This document shows, one piece after another, positions 53,701 through 64,000 of a DNA stretch of 64,000 nucleotides. A program made the position numbers and the translations under genes. The stretch is from NCBI GenBank assembly GCA_002099365.1, contig MSED01000003.1, positions 434,001-498,000 of the forward strand. The letters are read 5' to 3'. The stretch comes from Phialophora verrucosa (lineage: Eukaryota; Ascomycota; Eurotiomycetes; Chaetothyriales; Herpotrichiellaceae). The first letter of the stretch is position 1, and each line of letters begins with the position of its first letter. The notes beneath the pieces were generated by a model, which did no database searches, was not told the DNA's origin, and saw nothing but the letters and a program-made list of their open reading frames with translations.

Positions 53701-56700
53701 TCCTTGAATCAGCACTGGCTGCAGGAATCCAGTACCCGGCGGTCTACAACGCACTCGCGAAGATTTACATCGGTCAGTTCCCTCTTCCCTTTCTGTAATA
53801 CTTTGCAATGCCCCTCCTCTATACTGTACCTTCCTCCCATGATATAGACACGCCTTCCTCGTCCCATTCACCGGCATATCTCTTCGAGTCAGTCAAGTCA
53901 GCCATTTCTGCCGTCCAGAATGCTTCCTGGCTCCTGCTTCTTGGAAGGCCTTCCAGCCTACGCCTTCCTCCTGGAAGGCCTTTCGCCCTCCACCTTCCTC
54001 CTAGAAGCCCTCTCACTGCCATGGAAGGCGCCTCCCACATGGAGACCAATTCGACCTTGTCAACTTCTTCGCCTCTCCGATGCTTCTACATCAACACAAC
54101 TGGACAATACTCTCTGCTCGCCACATCATCTCTTGCTAGACGACGACCTGCCACACTCCACCAGACCAGCCTGCGGCCAAGATGGCCCCCTCTTTCTCCG
54201 AAGACCTGCAGTATGTCGTCTTCTTGGTGTGGACGTTGCTGTCCCAGACAAATGCCATGTTCAAGAATCCTGCCTTTGCTGTCCTCTTCGACAATGCAGC
54301 CGCCCTCGACAAGGTCTTCTCCGATGCCCTTCTTGAGGTCGCTCCTGCTCTCTTGCTCAACATCAAGTCACTCGATCCTCCCGCTAGCACCTGGTTCAAG
54401 AGCTTGCCGACCCACAGAAAGAAAGGACAAAAGAATCTCTGGGCTGTCTATCTGCTTTTGCTTGAAAAACCTGGCTGTCGGAGCTTGATCTACATCGGGT
54501 CTGCCACAGCCGCAAGTCGTGGTGTTGCCGAGCGATTGTGCATCTACGACCGCCTCCACTCGTTGATGCCGGTTTACGTCAAGAAGGCTGTGGACGACGG
54601 CTACCAAATCGTCCATAAAGGGCTCCTTTGCTGGGCACCAATACCACCTGCACGCTTCAGATATCCAGTTCGCGCCCTTTTCCATGCTCTGGAAGCCCTT
54701 TTCTCTGTCATCTTTTGGGCCATGCGCTCTAAAAGAACGAGCTATGGCATGCCCTCCCTCTGCCCTTGGGACCTGGATGCCCTAGACTTCGGTGGCTTGT
54801 GCTCTCACACTGCCCTGGCAGAAGGGATCGTTGGCAAACCACCTTCCGCCGAAATTGACAGCGTCGATTCTGACGAGGAAGAGGAGGTCCTCACCACTAA
54901 ACAGGCTGCAGAGGTCGAGGCTGGTGCGGAGAAGAGACGTGTCGACCAGCGCAAGGCCGAGCGATCCGCATACCATAGCGCACGGTACCTCAGGCTCAAG
55001 ACTGAAGACTTTCCCAGGTGGCAACGTCAGATGCTTGCGTCCGTAGAGTGGCAGAAGCTCAACCCAGAGGCGACCAAGGCAATTCAGGAGAGAAAGAGGT
55101 CCAAGGCTCGAGCTGAGAAGCGCTTCCATTGCCAGCCCTGTGGCGCGTCATTTGTTGATAAACAGGCCCTCAGAATTCACAATGCCACCCAGAAGCACAT
55201 CCGCAACACGACCGGTGTCGCCAGAGTCTACAAGCGTCCAGTCGCCCAGGATCTGGTCAACAGGAACAAAGCCTCTCAGAGATACTACTGCTCCATCTGC
55301 GAGTTCTCCTTCGGCCGGGCCCGAGAACTTGACCGGCACAAACGCTCAAAATCCCACGCCAAAAAGGCCCAAGCTATCGAAGCAGCCGCTTCGGAGGCTT
55401 TGGCCTCCTAACCTCTCACAATCACCCTCTGTCATTATCGCCGTATTGGTACAGTATCTTTGCTAACGTGTCACTCGATGTATCAGATTCCAACAACAAT
55501 CCCGAACAGTTTTTGAAATCGAACGATCTCTACGATACACTCCTAATAGGGCACTATTGCCAGAAACGAGATCCACCTCTTGCTTTCATCGCCTATGCTA
55601 AGGGACAGAATGATATTGAACTCATCTCCTTAGCCAACGACAATAGTATGTACAAGCAGCTTGCCCGCTACATCCTCGAACGCTCCGACCCTGAGGTCTG
55701 GAGTTTCGTCCTATCTGCCAACAACTCTCACCGAAGACCCCTTGTCGACCAGGTCATTGCCACTGCTGTTCCCGAATGCACGGAGCCCGAGAAGGTCTCT
55801 GTTGCAGTCAAGGCGTTCCTGGACGCCGACTTGCCAGCTGAACTCATTGAGCTTTTGGAGAAGATCATTCTCGAGCCATCTCCGTTCAGCGAGAATGCCA
55901 GCCTTCAAAACCTGCTCATGTTGTCAGCAGCGAAGAGCGACAAAGGCCGTCTGATGGACTATATTGATCGCCTGAATGAGTTCAACTCTGACGAGATTGC
56001 CAACGTCGCCGTATCCCAGGGATTATTTGAAGAAGCATTCCACATCTTCGAAAAAGCCAACGATCACATCTCTGCCGTAAACGTCCTTGTCGACCATATT
56101 GTCAGCATTGACCGAGCGCAAGCCTACGCCGAGCAGGTTGACTTGCCAGAAGTCTGGAGCAAAGTTGCCAAAGCTCAACTCGACGGTTTGAGAGTTACCG
56201 ACGCCATTGAATCCTATCTCAAAGCCAATGATCCTACCAACTTCCAGGAAGTCATCGAGACAGCAACCCATGCCGGCAAGGATGAAGACCTCGTCAAGTT
56301 CCTCCTCATGGCACGAAAAACCCAGCGCGAGCCGGCCATTGACAGCGCCCTAGCCTTCAGCTATGCCCGGCTCGACCAACTTCCGGAACTCGAAGACTTC
56401 TTGCGGTCTACCAACGTGGCTGATGCGGAAGCCTGTGGTGACAAGGCTTACGAAGAAGGCTTCCATCAAGCTGCCAGAGCATTCTTCACGAGTATCGGCA
56501 ACTGGGCGAAATTGGCAACAACCCTCGTCTTTCTCGAAGATTATCAGGCGGCGGTTGACTGTGCACGCCGCGCCAACAACATCAAGGTCTGGAAGAACGT
56601 GCACGAGGCCTGCCTTGGGAAGAAAGAATTCCGCCTCGCCCAAATCTGTGGCCTGAACCTCATTGTCCATGCCGAGGAGCTCCAGGACCTCGTGAAGCGG

Positions 56701-57967
56701 TATGAGCGTGAAGGTTACTTCGAGGAGCTGATTTCTCTGCTCGAAGCCGGGCTCGGTCTCGAGAACCAACATATGGGAATGATCACCGAGTTAGGCATCA
56801 CGCTCTCGAAATATCACCCTGACCGGGTCATGGAGCACATCAAGCTTTTCTGGGTGCGCGTCAACATCCCTAAGATGATCCGTGCCTGCGAGGACGCACA
56901 TCTCTGGCCCGAGCTCATCTTCCTGTACTGCCATTATGACGAATGGGACAACGCTGGTAAGTTTCACGTCTTTGCGCAGCGGTATTACAATTGGTATGTA
57001 CTAACGGAGATCCACAGCTCTGGCCATGATGGAACGTGCCGCTGATGCCTGGGAACATCACTCATTCAAGGACGTTATCGTCAAAGTCGCCAACTTGGAG
57101 ATCTACTACCGAGCTCTCAACCACTACCTCCAGGAGCAGCCTCTTTTGCTGACCGACTTGTTGCAAGCTCTGACGCCTCGCATTGACGTCAATCGCGTTG
57201 TTCGAATGTTCGAAAAGTCAGACAATACACCAATCATCAAGCCTTTCTTGCTTAACGTGCAGGGCCAGAACAAGCGCGTCGTGAACAATGCCATTCACAA
57301 TCTTCTCATCGAGGAAGAGGACTACAAGACGCTGAAGGATTCGGTAGAGAACCACGACAATTACGATGCCGTCGAGCTTGCGCAACGTCTCGAGAAACAT
57401 GAACTGGTGTTCTTCCGTCAAATTGCAGCTCAGATCTATCGGAAGAACAAGCGATGGGAGAAGTCGATTGCACTGTCGAAACAAGACAAGTTGTTCCGCG
57501 ACGCTATCGAGACAGCGGCCATCTCGAGCAAGACTGAGGTGGTTGAAGATCTGTTGAGATATGTAAGTCCTTCCGTTCCAGTGAAGAGACGGGCTACTGT
57601 ACTAACAGTTCGCCAGTTCGTCGACATTGGTAGCCGCGAGTGCTATGTTGGCATGCTGTACGCTTGCTACGACCTTATTCCGCCGGCTACAGTGATGGAA
57701 ATCTCCTGGCGACATGGACTTAACGACTTCACCATGCCATTCATGATTAGCTACATGAGCCAGCAAGCTGCGACCATTGAACAGCTACGTAAAGACAATG
57801 AGGAACGTAAAACTAGGGAGGCCAGCCAGCAACAGACCGAGGACAACACCCCGATCATTGGCGGGCGGCTGATGCTAACTCAAGGGCCTATGGCCGCGCA
57901 GCCCACGGGGTATGGACACACTAACGGGATCACGCCGCAACCCACTGGCTTTCCCCGGGCATTCTAG
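50782..57967 (+). CDS. chc1: Clathrin heavy chain
   Basis: Eight exons: 50782-50817, 50872-50892, 51016-51042, 51096-53285, 53379-53772, 55487-56956, 57018-57562 and 57617-57967. They give 1677 aa, the normal family length. The first exons encode MALPIRFTELVQ, LTNLDIA and PASISFNTC, followed by TLESDHFVCVR of the N-terminal beta-propeller. Heavy-chain repeats (CHCR) run through the middle, for example LAKIYI/DSNNNPEQFL and KRDPPLAFIAYAKGQ. The trimerisation end and a Gln/Pro/Gly tail (LMLTQGPMAAQPTGYG) close it. It forms triskelia coating vesicles at the Golgi and plasma membrane. Intron 5 (53773-55486, 1714 bp) hosts another gene; the other introns are 53-123 bp. Retaining intron 5 gives a stop within nine codons. 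Confidence 0.97.
53938..54020. repeat. Imperfect about 27-30 bp tandem repeat in clathrin intron 5
   Basis: Three degenerate units share CCTTCCTCCTGGAAGGCC-like sequence (for example cttcctcctggaaggccttt and cttcctcctagaagccctct), each containing GGAAG/CTTCC inverted halves. Confidence 0.65.
54182..55411 (+). CDS. GIY-YIG endonuclease-like protein with two C2H2 zinc fingers, inside a clathrin intron
   Basis: 409 aa, ATG 54182 to TAA 55411, on the same strand as its host gene. An in-frame TAG lies 15 codons upstream, so this ATG is the first. A GIY-YIG-like core occupies residues about 85-180: W-A-V-Y (88-90 in place of G-I-Y), LIYIGSATAASRGVAERL (YIG at 104-106, Arg118), a Tyr/Arg helix (IYDRLHS) and HALEALFSVIFWAMR with candidate catalytic Glu171. 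Next are WDLDALDFGGLCSHTALAEG, an acidic linker and a basic helical region. Then come two zinc fingers: Cys317/Cys320/His333/His339 and Cys370/Cys373/His386/His392. This layout fits homing-type nucleases, where the fingers give DNA specificity. No frameshift or stop is present. The first motif is diverged (AVY), so activity is uncertain. It is out of frame with clathrin exon 5. Confidence 0.8.
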   Translation: MAPSFSEDLQYVVFLVWTLLSQTNAMFKNPAFAVLFDNAAALDKVFSDALLEVAPALLLNIKSLDPPASTWFKSLPTHRKKGQKNLWAVYLLLLEKPGCRSLIYIGSATAASRGVAERLCIYDRLHSLMPVYVKKAVDDGYQIVHKGLLCWAPIPPARFRYPVRALFHALEALFSVIFWAMRSKRTSYGMPSLCPWDLDALDFGGLCSHTALAEGIVGKPPSAEIDSVDSDEEEEVLTTKQAAEVEAGAEKRRVDQRKAERSAYHSARYLRLKTEDFPRWQRQMLASVEWQKLNPEATKAIQERKRSKARAEKRFHCQPCGASFVDKQALRIHNATQKHIRNTTGVARVYKRPVAQDLVNRNKASQRYYCSICEFSFGRARELDRHKRSKSHAKKAQAIEAAASEALAS

Positions 57968-59250
57968 ATATCCGGTCTGAGGAGTGACAAGACTCGGGAA
58001 TTGTCGGGTGGGAGGGGTATGAGCGGCATCAAAAGCGCGGCGACCCGAGTTGTTCGGGAAGTGGGATTTTGTGGGAGTCAGTACAGGGAGGATCGTGTTA
58101 AATAATGCAATGAGGTTGCTGGAGACTGATGGTAATGCATTTTCCCCAGGCGCCGATTTCCATGTTGTATGATGTACTCCGTACCTAGGAAGTGGGAGGA
58201 CTAGAGTGGTTAGTGGGCGCCCGGGCAAATACTTGAAAAAGAAAAACTCGATGGCTCAATTCGACGAGTGAAAGATAAGCGAGCGGATGACTTATTCAGT
58301 TGCTGTAATTACTCTATCTGGCCGGTGCCGAGCCAGCACTGGCAAGGCTGGTCCGCGAACAGCTTTATCGAGCCTTATCAGTCGAGCGTCAAAGTGACGT
58401 GAGTTCAGTGACGCCTCGCCTCGTAGATGAAGACAGTCACCAGTGAAGTCAAGTCCACCGAGTTGTGTCCTTGTCGTTTCCCAGCTTGTGAAATGTGAGG
58501 ACAACAAGCTCGGTGAGCCAAGGCAAGGCAATTTTTCGGAAGTGCTGCATATCCCACGAGAATGGCGTTGTCGGAGCAATGTCTGAGGCTCGTGAGAAGA
58601 TGCCAACCCCACATTGATGGGACTTCATTGGGATCGGCGTGGTCGATAACCATGCTCACCAAAGGCAAAATCCCGATCAACAATCTGTAACTAGTCAGGC
58701 CTTGGTGGACTTGTAGCCGAAACAGTCTAGGCGGGGCACCGGGGCTGCTGGTGAAGGTCGGATTTTCTGTGAAGCTTGGAGCGCCCGAAACCGCGCCGCG
58801 AAGAGCGAACAGCTGCTGCCCCTCCATCCGCGGCTCGGGGAGAATGTGAAGCTCTCCAGCCAGCCAGCTGTTATACAAAAGCCCTTTTGCAGCGTCCCAC
58901 CCCATCCTCCCGCCAATCCTCGAGCTTATCATCGTGGACCAAAGCTGATTTAGCAACATACCCGGTCGTGCTTTAGGTGCTCCTCCATTATCTGTTTCCC
59001 CTGGCGTCGACGTAACAGTTATTGTTGTTTGGTGGTTCCTCCTGTCATCCGGCTGCTCGAGACATCGTCCAACAAAATTCCCCTCCTGCGCGCTCGGTCT
59101 TCCTACTGAGCTTCCTCCTACTCACACCCCTCCCCAGTACCTCGCCTGGAGCTATCCTGTCAGCTCTATTGTGGTCTGCCTCTGCTCAGACAAGCTCCAT
59201 CGCCTGACGCTGCCATTGCCAGCAGCTAGGCTTCACCCGCAACCCCAACT
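57968..59250. other. Intergenic: clathrin 3' flank and pyruvate carboxylase promoter
   Basis: 1.28 kb. Minus-strand frames at 58292-58959 have no domain and are rejected. The last 200 bp before the pyruvate carboxylase ATG are rich in CT (leader/core promoter). Confidence 0.45.
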
Positions 59251-62200
59251 ATGGCTACCAACAGCAATGAGGGAGAACACGAGGATGGCAAGTCTCACCA
59301 CCTCGAGCACTCGGTCCACCAACGGCTGAGGGCCAACTCCTCCATTATGCAGCTCAAGAAGATTCTTGTCGCCAATCGGGGCGAGATCCCCATCCGGATC
59401 TTCAGAACTGCCCATGAGCTCTCGCTCCAGACCGTAGCAGTCTACAGCTATGAGGACCGGTTGGGCATGCATAGGCAAAAGGCGGACGAAGCATACATGA
59501 TCGGCAAGCGAGGCCAATACACACCGGTCGGTGCGTACCTGGCTGGAGAGGAAATCATCAAGATTGCTCTCGCCCATGGTGTTCAGATGATCCATCCTGG
59601 CTACGGTTTTCTGTCCGAGAACTCCGAGTTCGCCCGCAAGGTCGAGGAGGCCGGCATCATCTTCGTCGGCCCCTCCTACCAGGTCATTGAAGCGCTCGGG
59701 GACAAGGTTTCTGCTCGAAGATTGGCCATGAAGTGCGACGTGCCATGCGTGCCCGGAACCGAGGGTCCAGTTGCCAAATTCGAGGAAGTCAAAGCGTTCA
59801 CTGATGAATACGGCTTTCCCATCATCATCAAAGCTGCTTTCGGCGGAGGCGGCCGTGGCATGCGAGTCGTCAGAGACCAAGAGAGCCTCAAGGACTCCTT
59901 CGAGCGAGCTACCTCCGAAGCCAAGTCAGCGTTCGGCAACGGCACCGTCTTCGTGGAGCGCTTTTTGGACAAGCCCAAGCACATTGAAGTCCAACTGCTG
60001 GGTGACAACCACGGCAATGTTGTGCACCTCTACGAACGGGACTGCAGCGTGCAGCGACGCCACCAGAAAGTCGTCGAGCTTGCTCCTGCCAAAGATCTAC
60101 CCCCCGAAACTAGGGACGCCATTCTCAACGACGCGGTCAAGCTCGCCAAGTCGGTCAACTACCGTAATGCTGGCACCGCCGAGTTCCTGGTCGACCAGCA
60201 GAACCGGTACTACTTCATCGAAATCAACCCTAGAATTCAGGTCGAGCATACCATTACCGAGGAAATCACCGGGATTGACATTGTGGCGGCCCAAATCCAG
60301 ATCGCTGCTGGAGCATCCCTTGAGCAGTTGGGCCTGACCCAAGATCGTATCTCCACCCGTGGCTTCGCCATTCAATGCCGTATCACAACAGAAGATCCAC
60401 AGCACGGTTTCTCCCCAGATACCGGCAAGATCGAGGTCTACCGATCTTCAGGCGGCAACGGTGTGCGTCTTGATGGTGGTAATGGTTTTGCCGGGGCTAT
60501 TATTACCCCACATTATGATTCTATGTTGGTCAAATGTACCTGCCATGGCTCCACCTACGAGATTGTACGGCGGAAGATGCTGCGAGCCCTGGTCGAATTC
60601 CGCATCCGTGGTGTCAAGACCAACATCCCCTTCCTGGCGTCGCTTCTGACCCATCCCACGTTCATCGAGGGCACTTGCTGGACCACTTTCATTGATGACA
60701 CTCCCGAGCTGTTCAGGTTGATTGGCAGTCAGAATCGCGCTCAGAAACTGCTTCAGTACTTGGGCGATCTCGCAGTCAATGGCAGTAGCATCAAAGGCCA
60801 GATCGGAGAGTCGAAGTTCAAGGGCGACATCATCTATCCTACACTGCTTGATGAAAATGGCAAAGAGATCGACGTCGACCAGCCCTGCACCAAGGGATGG
60901 AAGTCTATCATTGACAAAGAGGGCCCTGAAGGTTTTGCCAAAGCTGTTCGAGCGAACAAAGGCTGCCTGATCATGGACACGACTTGGCGCGATGCTCACC
61001 AGTCTCTGTTGGCCACGCGAGTCCGCACCGTTGATTTGTGCAACATTGCCAAACACACAAGCCATGCGCTCGCCAACGCATGGGCCCTGGAGAATTGGGG
61101 TGGCGCTACGTTTGATGTGGCGAGTAGGTATCCCCTAGTCTTTTAATGCTGCCACAGTTTCTGACCATCCCTCTAGTGCGGTTTCTCTTCGAGGACCCGT
61201 GGGACCGCCTTCGCAAGATGAGGAAATTGGTACCAAACATCCCGTTTCAGATGCTCCTTCGGGGTGCAAACGGAGTGGCCTACAAGTCACTCCCCGATAA
61301 CGCCATCTACCAATTCTGCAAACAGGCCAAGAGGAATGGGATGGACATCTTCCGAGTGTTTGATGCTCTCAACGATATCGATCAGCTAGAAGTGGGTATG
61401 CGGGCCGTGCAAGAGGCCGGCGGTGTCGTCGAAGGAACCATTTGTTATTCAGGTGAGTTTGAACCCGCTTTACACTGGATCAAGCAAATAACTGACATTT
61501 CTTTTACAGGTGATATGTTGGTATGTGTGGCCTGGTTTACTTCTATTTCTCTTGTCTTTCACTCCCTCTGCCATCGTCTCTTTCATTCTCTCTTTCCCCC
61601 TCCTTCTTTCCATCTTCTGGGTGGCAACATCGTGGATATGAGCCCCCTTGATGGTTATGGCGTTCCCCGTTCCACCACTCGGTCCCCTTGAGTGGTTTAG
61701 ACTCTAATCCGCTTTATCAGAATCCCAACAAAAAATATAACCTCGATTACTACCTCTCTTTAGTGGACAAGATCGTGGGTATTGGTACCCATGTCCTCGG
61801 CATCAAGGACATGGCCGGCGTCCTCAAGCCCAAGGCCGCCCGTATTCTGATCGGTGCCATCCGTGCCAAACATCCGAGCTTGCCGATACATGTTCACACC
61901 CACGATTCCGCTGGCACCGGGGTGGCGACTATGGTTGCATGCGCTGAAGCCGGTGCCGACGCTGTTGACGCAGCGACAGACAGCATGTCCGGTATGACGA
62001 GCCAGCCAAGCGTGGGTGCTATTCTCGCTTCTCTGGAGGGCACCGACTTTGACCCCGGCTTGAACGGTCACAATGTTCGAGCGCTTGACCAATACTGGTC
62101 TCAGCTCAGACTGCTCTACTCTCCGTTCGAGGCCGGCTTGACGGGACCAGATCCAGTGAGTCCCTTCCCACTTCCCGCTAACGGTAACTACGTGCTGACG

Positions 62201-63238
62201 GAGCTCTGCAGGAAGTATATGAGCATGAAATTCCCGGCGGACAGCTCACCAACTTGATCTTCCAAGCGTCTCAACTCGGCCTTGGTTCTCAGTGGCTTGA
62301 AACCAAGAAGGCCTATGTACAAGCCAACGCTCTTCTGGGCGACATCGTCAAGGTCACTCCCACGTCGAAAGTCGTCGGTGACCTGGCACAATTCATGGTG
62401 TCCAACAAGTTGGACTACAATGGCGTCATTGCGAAAGCCAAGGAACTTGACTTCCCAGAGTCCGTGTTGGAGTTCTTCGAGGGTTACATGGGCCAGCCGT
62501 ACGGTGGCTTCCCAGAACCACTCCGCAGTGACGTTCTTCGAGGCCGACGCAAGATGACCAAGAGGCCAGGGCTCTACCTCGATCCCGTCGACTTTGCGAA
62601 AGTCCGGCAGGAACTGAAGGAGAAATACAACACGACCGCGGAGACGGATATTGCCTCATATGTCATGGTATGTTCGCCCTCTCGTTGACGTGCTCACTCG
62701 ACAAGGTCACATACTAACGGAGTCACAGTACGAGAATGTGTTTAAGGAATACCGTAAGTTCTTGGACAGGTTCGGCGATCTCTCGGTGCTGCCCACCAAA
62801 TACTTCTTGAACAAGCCTGAAATTGGGGAGGAGTTCCACGTGGAATTGGAGAAAGGCAAGGTCCTGATCATGAAGTTGCTGGCGGTGGGACCGCTATCAG
62901 AAGCTACTGGTCAACGCGAAGTCTTCTACGAGGTCAACGGCGAAGTTCGACAAGTCACGATTGACGACAACAAGGCCGCGGTCGAAAACACCTCCAGGCC
63001 AAAGGCAGACCCGGGCGACAGTAGCCAGGTCGGTGCGCCTATGGCCGGCGTGGTGGTTGAAGTCAGGGCAAAGGAAGGGCATGACATCAAGAAGGGCGAC
63101 CCGATTGCGGTGTTGAGCGCCATGAAGATGGAGATGGTCATCAGCGCTCCACACTCCGGAAAGGTTGGGGAGCTCTTCGTCAAGGAAGGCGACTCTGTTG
63201 CGGGATCCGATCTGGTCTGCAAGATTGCAAAGGCGTGA
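59251..63238 (+). CDS. pyc: Pyruvate carboxylase
   Basis: Six exons: 59251-61123, 61177-61452, 61510-61520, 61721-62155, 62212-62667 and 62729-63238, 1186 aa. Biotin carboxylase domain at about 35-490 (KKILVANRGEIPIRI, GGGGRGMR ATP-grasp loop, EINPRIQVEHTITEE). Carboxyltransferase from about 570 (LIMDTTWRDAHQSLLATRVRT, LLRGANGVAYKSLPD, HVLGIKDMAGVLKP). The biotinyl domain has VLSAMKMEMVISAP near the end, with the MKM lysine carrying biotin. It makes oxaloacetate from pyruvate and bicarbonate, refilling the TCA cycle; the fungal enzyme is usually cytosolic and no targeting peptide is seen. Exon 3 is only 11 nt (GTGATATGTTG) but is required for CYSGDML/NPNKKYN. Intron 3 (200 bp) is CT-rich; the others are 53-61 bp. 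Confidence 0.97.
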
Positions 63239-64000
63239 ACATGAACGTGCGTGCGGTGTGTGGTTAATTGGAAAATGGGCACAGTGTGAAGGGCAAGGAA
63301 ATGACTACTGGTATGAAGCACAGACATCATTCCGTATTGTTATCCCAGACAGCATCGAATGGATTACATATGATGTACCAAAATGCACCCCTTCGATCCG
63401 GTAAGATCGAGATGACGCGAAGGAGGCAGGTGAAAAAAATGCAGGCTCGCCATGGATTCCATTTCCTTGCAAGCTCTGTTTCCACCAACCAGAGACTGTG
63501 CATTTGTCTGCATTGGAGGCCCGGAGCTCTTCGACTTCCGCTCCCTTCCTTCTGCCGTCGCTCTCATAGGCCCAGAAGATGACCTCGAAGGGGCCAGGCG
63601 TGCTTACATGGCCTGCCATCAATCATCGTGCAGCGGAGCCCACTGAAAGCGCGGGGTACAGCTCGTTATCCGGGCCTCTCATGGTCTTACAGAAACAGCG
63701 CCTCGACCAGTAGGGGTTTCGATTCGTCGAGTTACTGCCGTCAACAGGCCAGTGACCTCCTTACCATCCAGCACCATCCCTGACGATCAATATCAGGCAA
63801 TGGCACGCGACCGCCGACGGCCCTGTCTGAAGGCTGTTTACCCCGCCATTCCGCTTGTTCAGCAAGTTCAGCAAGTTCAGCGGCCGGGGATGCTTGGGGC
63901 ATTTGAAACACTCGCATGCATGGTTACCTCTGTGAGGAGCAATACGAATGCCTGACAAGGTAATTGATTAGGTGGTCCGGAGGGAAGATACTCGTATGGG
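63239..64000. other. Right-end intergenic region
   Basis: 762 bp after pyruvate carboxylase. Several short frames on both strands overlap one another without domains. A short 9-bp tandem repeat is listed separately. Confidence 0.45.
63857..63880. repeat. GTTCAGCAA tandem repeat (about 2.7 units)
   Basis: The 9-mer gttcagcaa occurs twice in full and once in part. Confidence 0.8.

Larger units (their letters stand above)
53773..55486 (+). mobile_element. Oversized spliceosomal intron carrying an endonuclease-like gene
   Basis: Donor GTCAGT (53773) and acceptor CAG (55486) with a perfect branch site GCTAACG about 23 nt upstream restore the conserved reading KIYI-D-SNNNPE across exons 5 and 6. 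The intron is 1,714 bp against 53-123 bp for its neighbours. The extra length is a 5' section with imperfect Leu/Pro-coding repeats and the ORF at 54182-55411. The signals are those of a normal nuclear intron; I see no group I core. Classing it as a mobile intron is an inference from its content. Confidence 0.75.

Noticed and set aside
53773..55486. Group I or group II intron in the clathrin gene
   Set aside because: Ends are GT...AG with a fungal branch site, and I could not see conserved P/Q/R/S-like core elements or group II domain V. A covariance-model search would settle it.
58292..58959. Minus-strand frames upstream of pyruvate carboxylase
   Set aside because: No domain, overlapping each other in different frames, and placed in the promoter region.
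61521..61720. A second endonuclease-bearing intron in pyruvate carboxylase
   Set aside because: It is only 200 bp, CT-rich and has no ORF.
1..64000. CRISPR arrays, tRNA or rRNA genes
   Set aside because: No regularly spaced repeats, and no tRNA B-box with cloverleaf arms noticed by eye; a tRNAscan run would be decisive.

Overview
The window is nuclear DNA from a filamentous ascomycete (Pezizomycotina). Evidence: short spliceosomal introns (about 50-120 bp) with GTRNGT donors and CTAAC/CTGAC branch sites, fungal versions of housekeeping genes, and a 17-kb block mutated in the CpA-to-TpA manner typical of repeat-induced point mutation (RIP). The exact class is uncertain. Several open frames begin with GTG or TTG; I moved these starts to the first plausible ATG.

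Layout. 1-22.5 kb: a gene fragment at the left edge, a possible RNA polymerase I A14-like protein, a DUF1330-like protein, an amidoligase-family protein, a small membrane ORF, an N-myristoylation-motif protein divergent from a glucose-6-phosphate 1-epimerase, an AT-hook/transmembrane protein, a long disordered protein, a GNAT acetyltransferase, a 14-TM-type MFS transporter, Bud27/URI, and TFB3 (TFIIH).

22.87-40.23 kb: two nested LTR retrotransposons. A Ty1/copia element on the minus strand (258-bp LTRs, 5-bp target duplication) was split by an 11.66-kb Ty3/gypsy element on the plus strand (299-bp LTRs). Both interiors are saturated with RIP-type mutations. The gypsy element carries a long extra decayed frame 3' of pol that I do not recognise.

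40.6-64 kb: eIF3m, EAF1/VID21 (NuA4), MAK11, UMP kinase URA6 (apparently with an N-terminal membrane-anchor exon), clathrin heavy chain, and pyruvate carboxylase.

Most striking observation: the fifth intron of the clathrin heavy chain gene is 1,714 bp, more than ten times its neighbours. It contains a complete 409-codon sense-strand ORF with a GIY-YIG-like nuclease core and two C2H2 zinc fingers. The intron has normal spliceosomal signals and splits the highly conserved KIYIDSNNNPE coding motif. This looks like a homing-endonuclease gene lodged in a spliceosomal intron of a nuclear housekeeping gene. A second splicing oddity is an 11-nt microexon in the pyruvate carboxylase gene.
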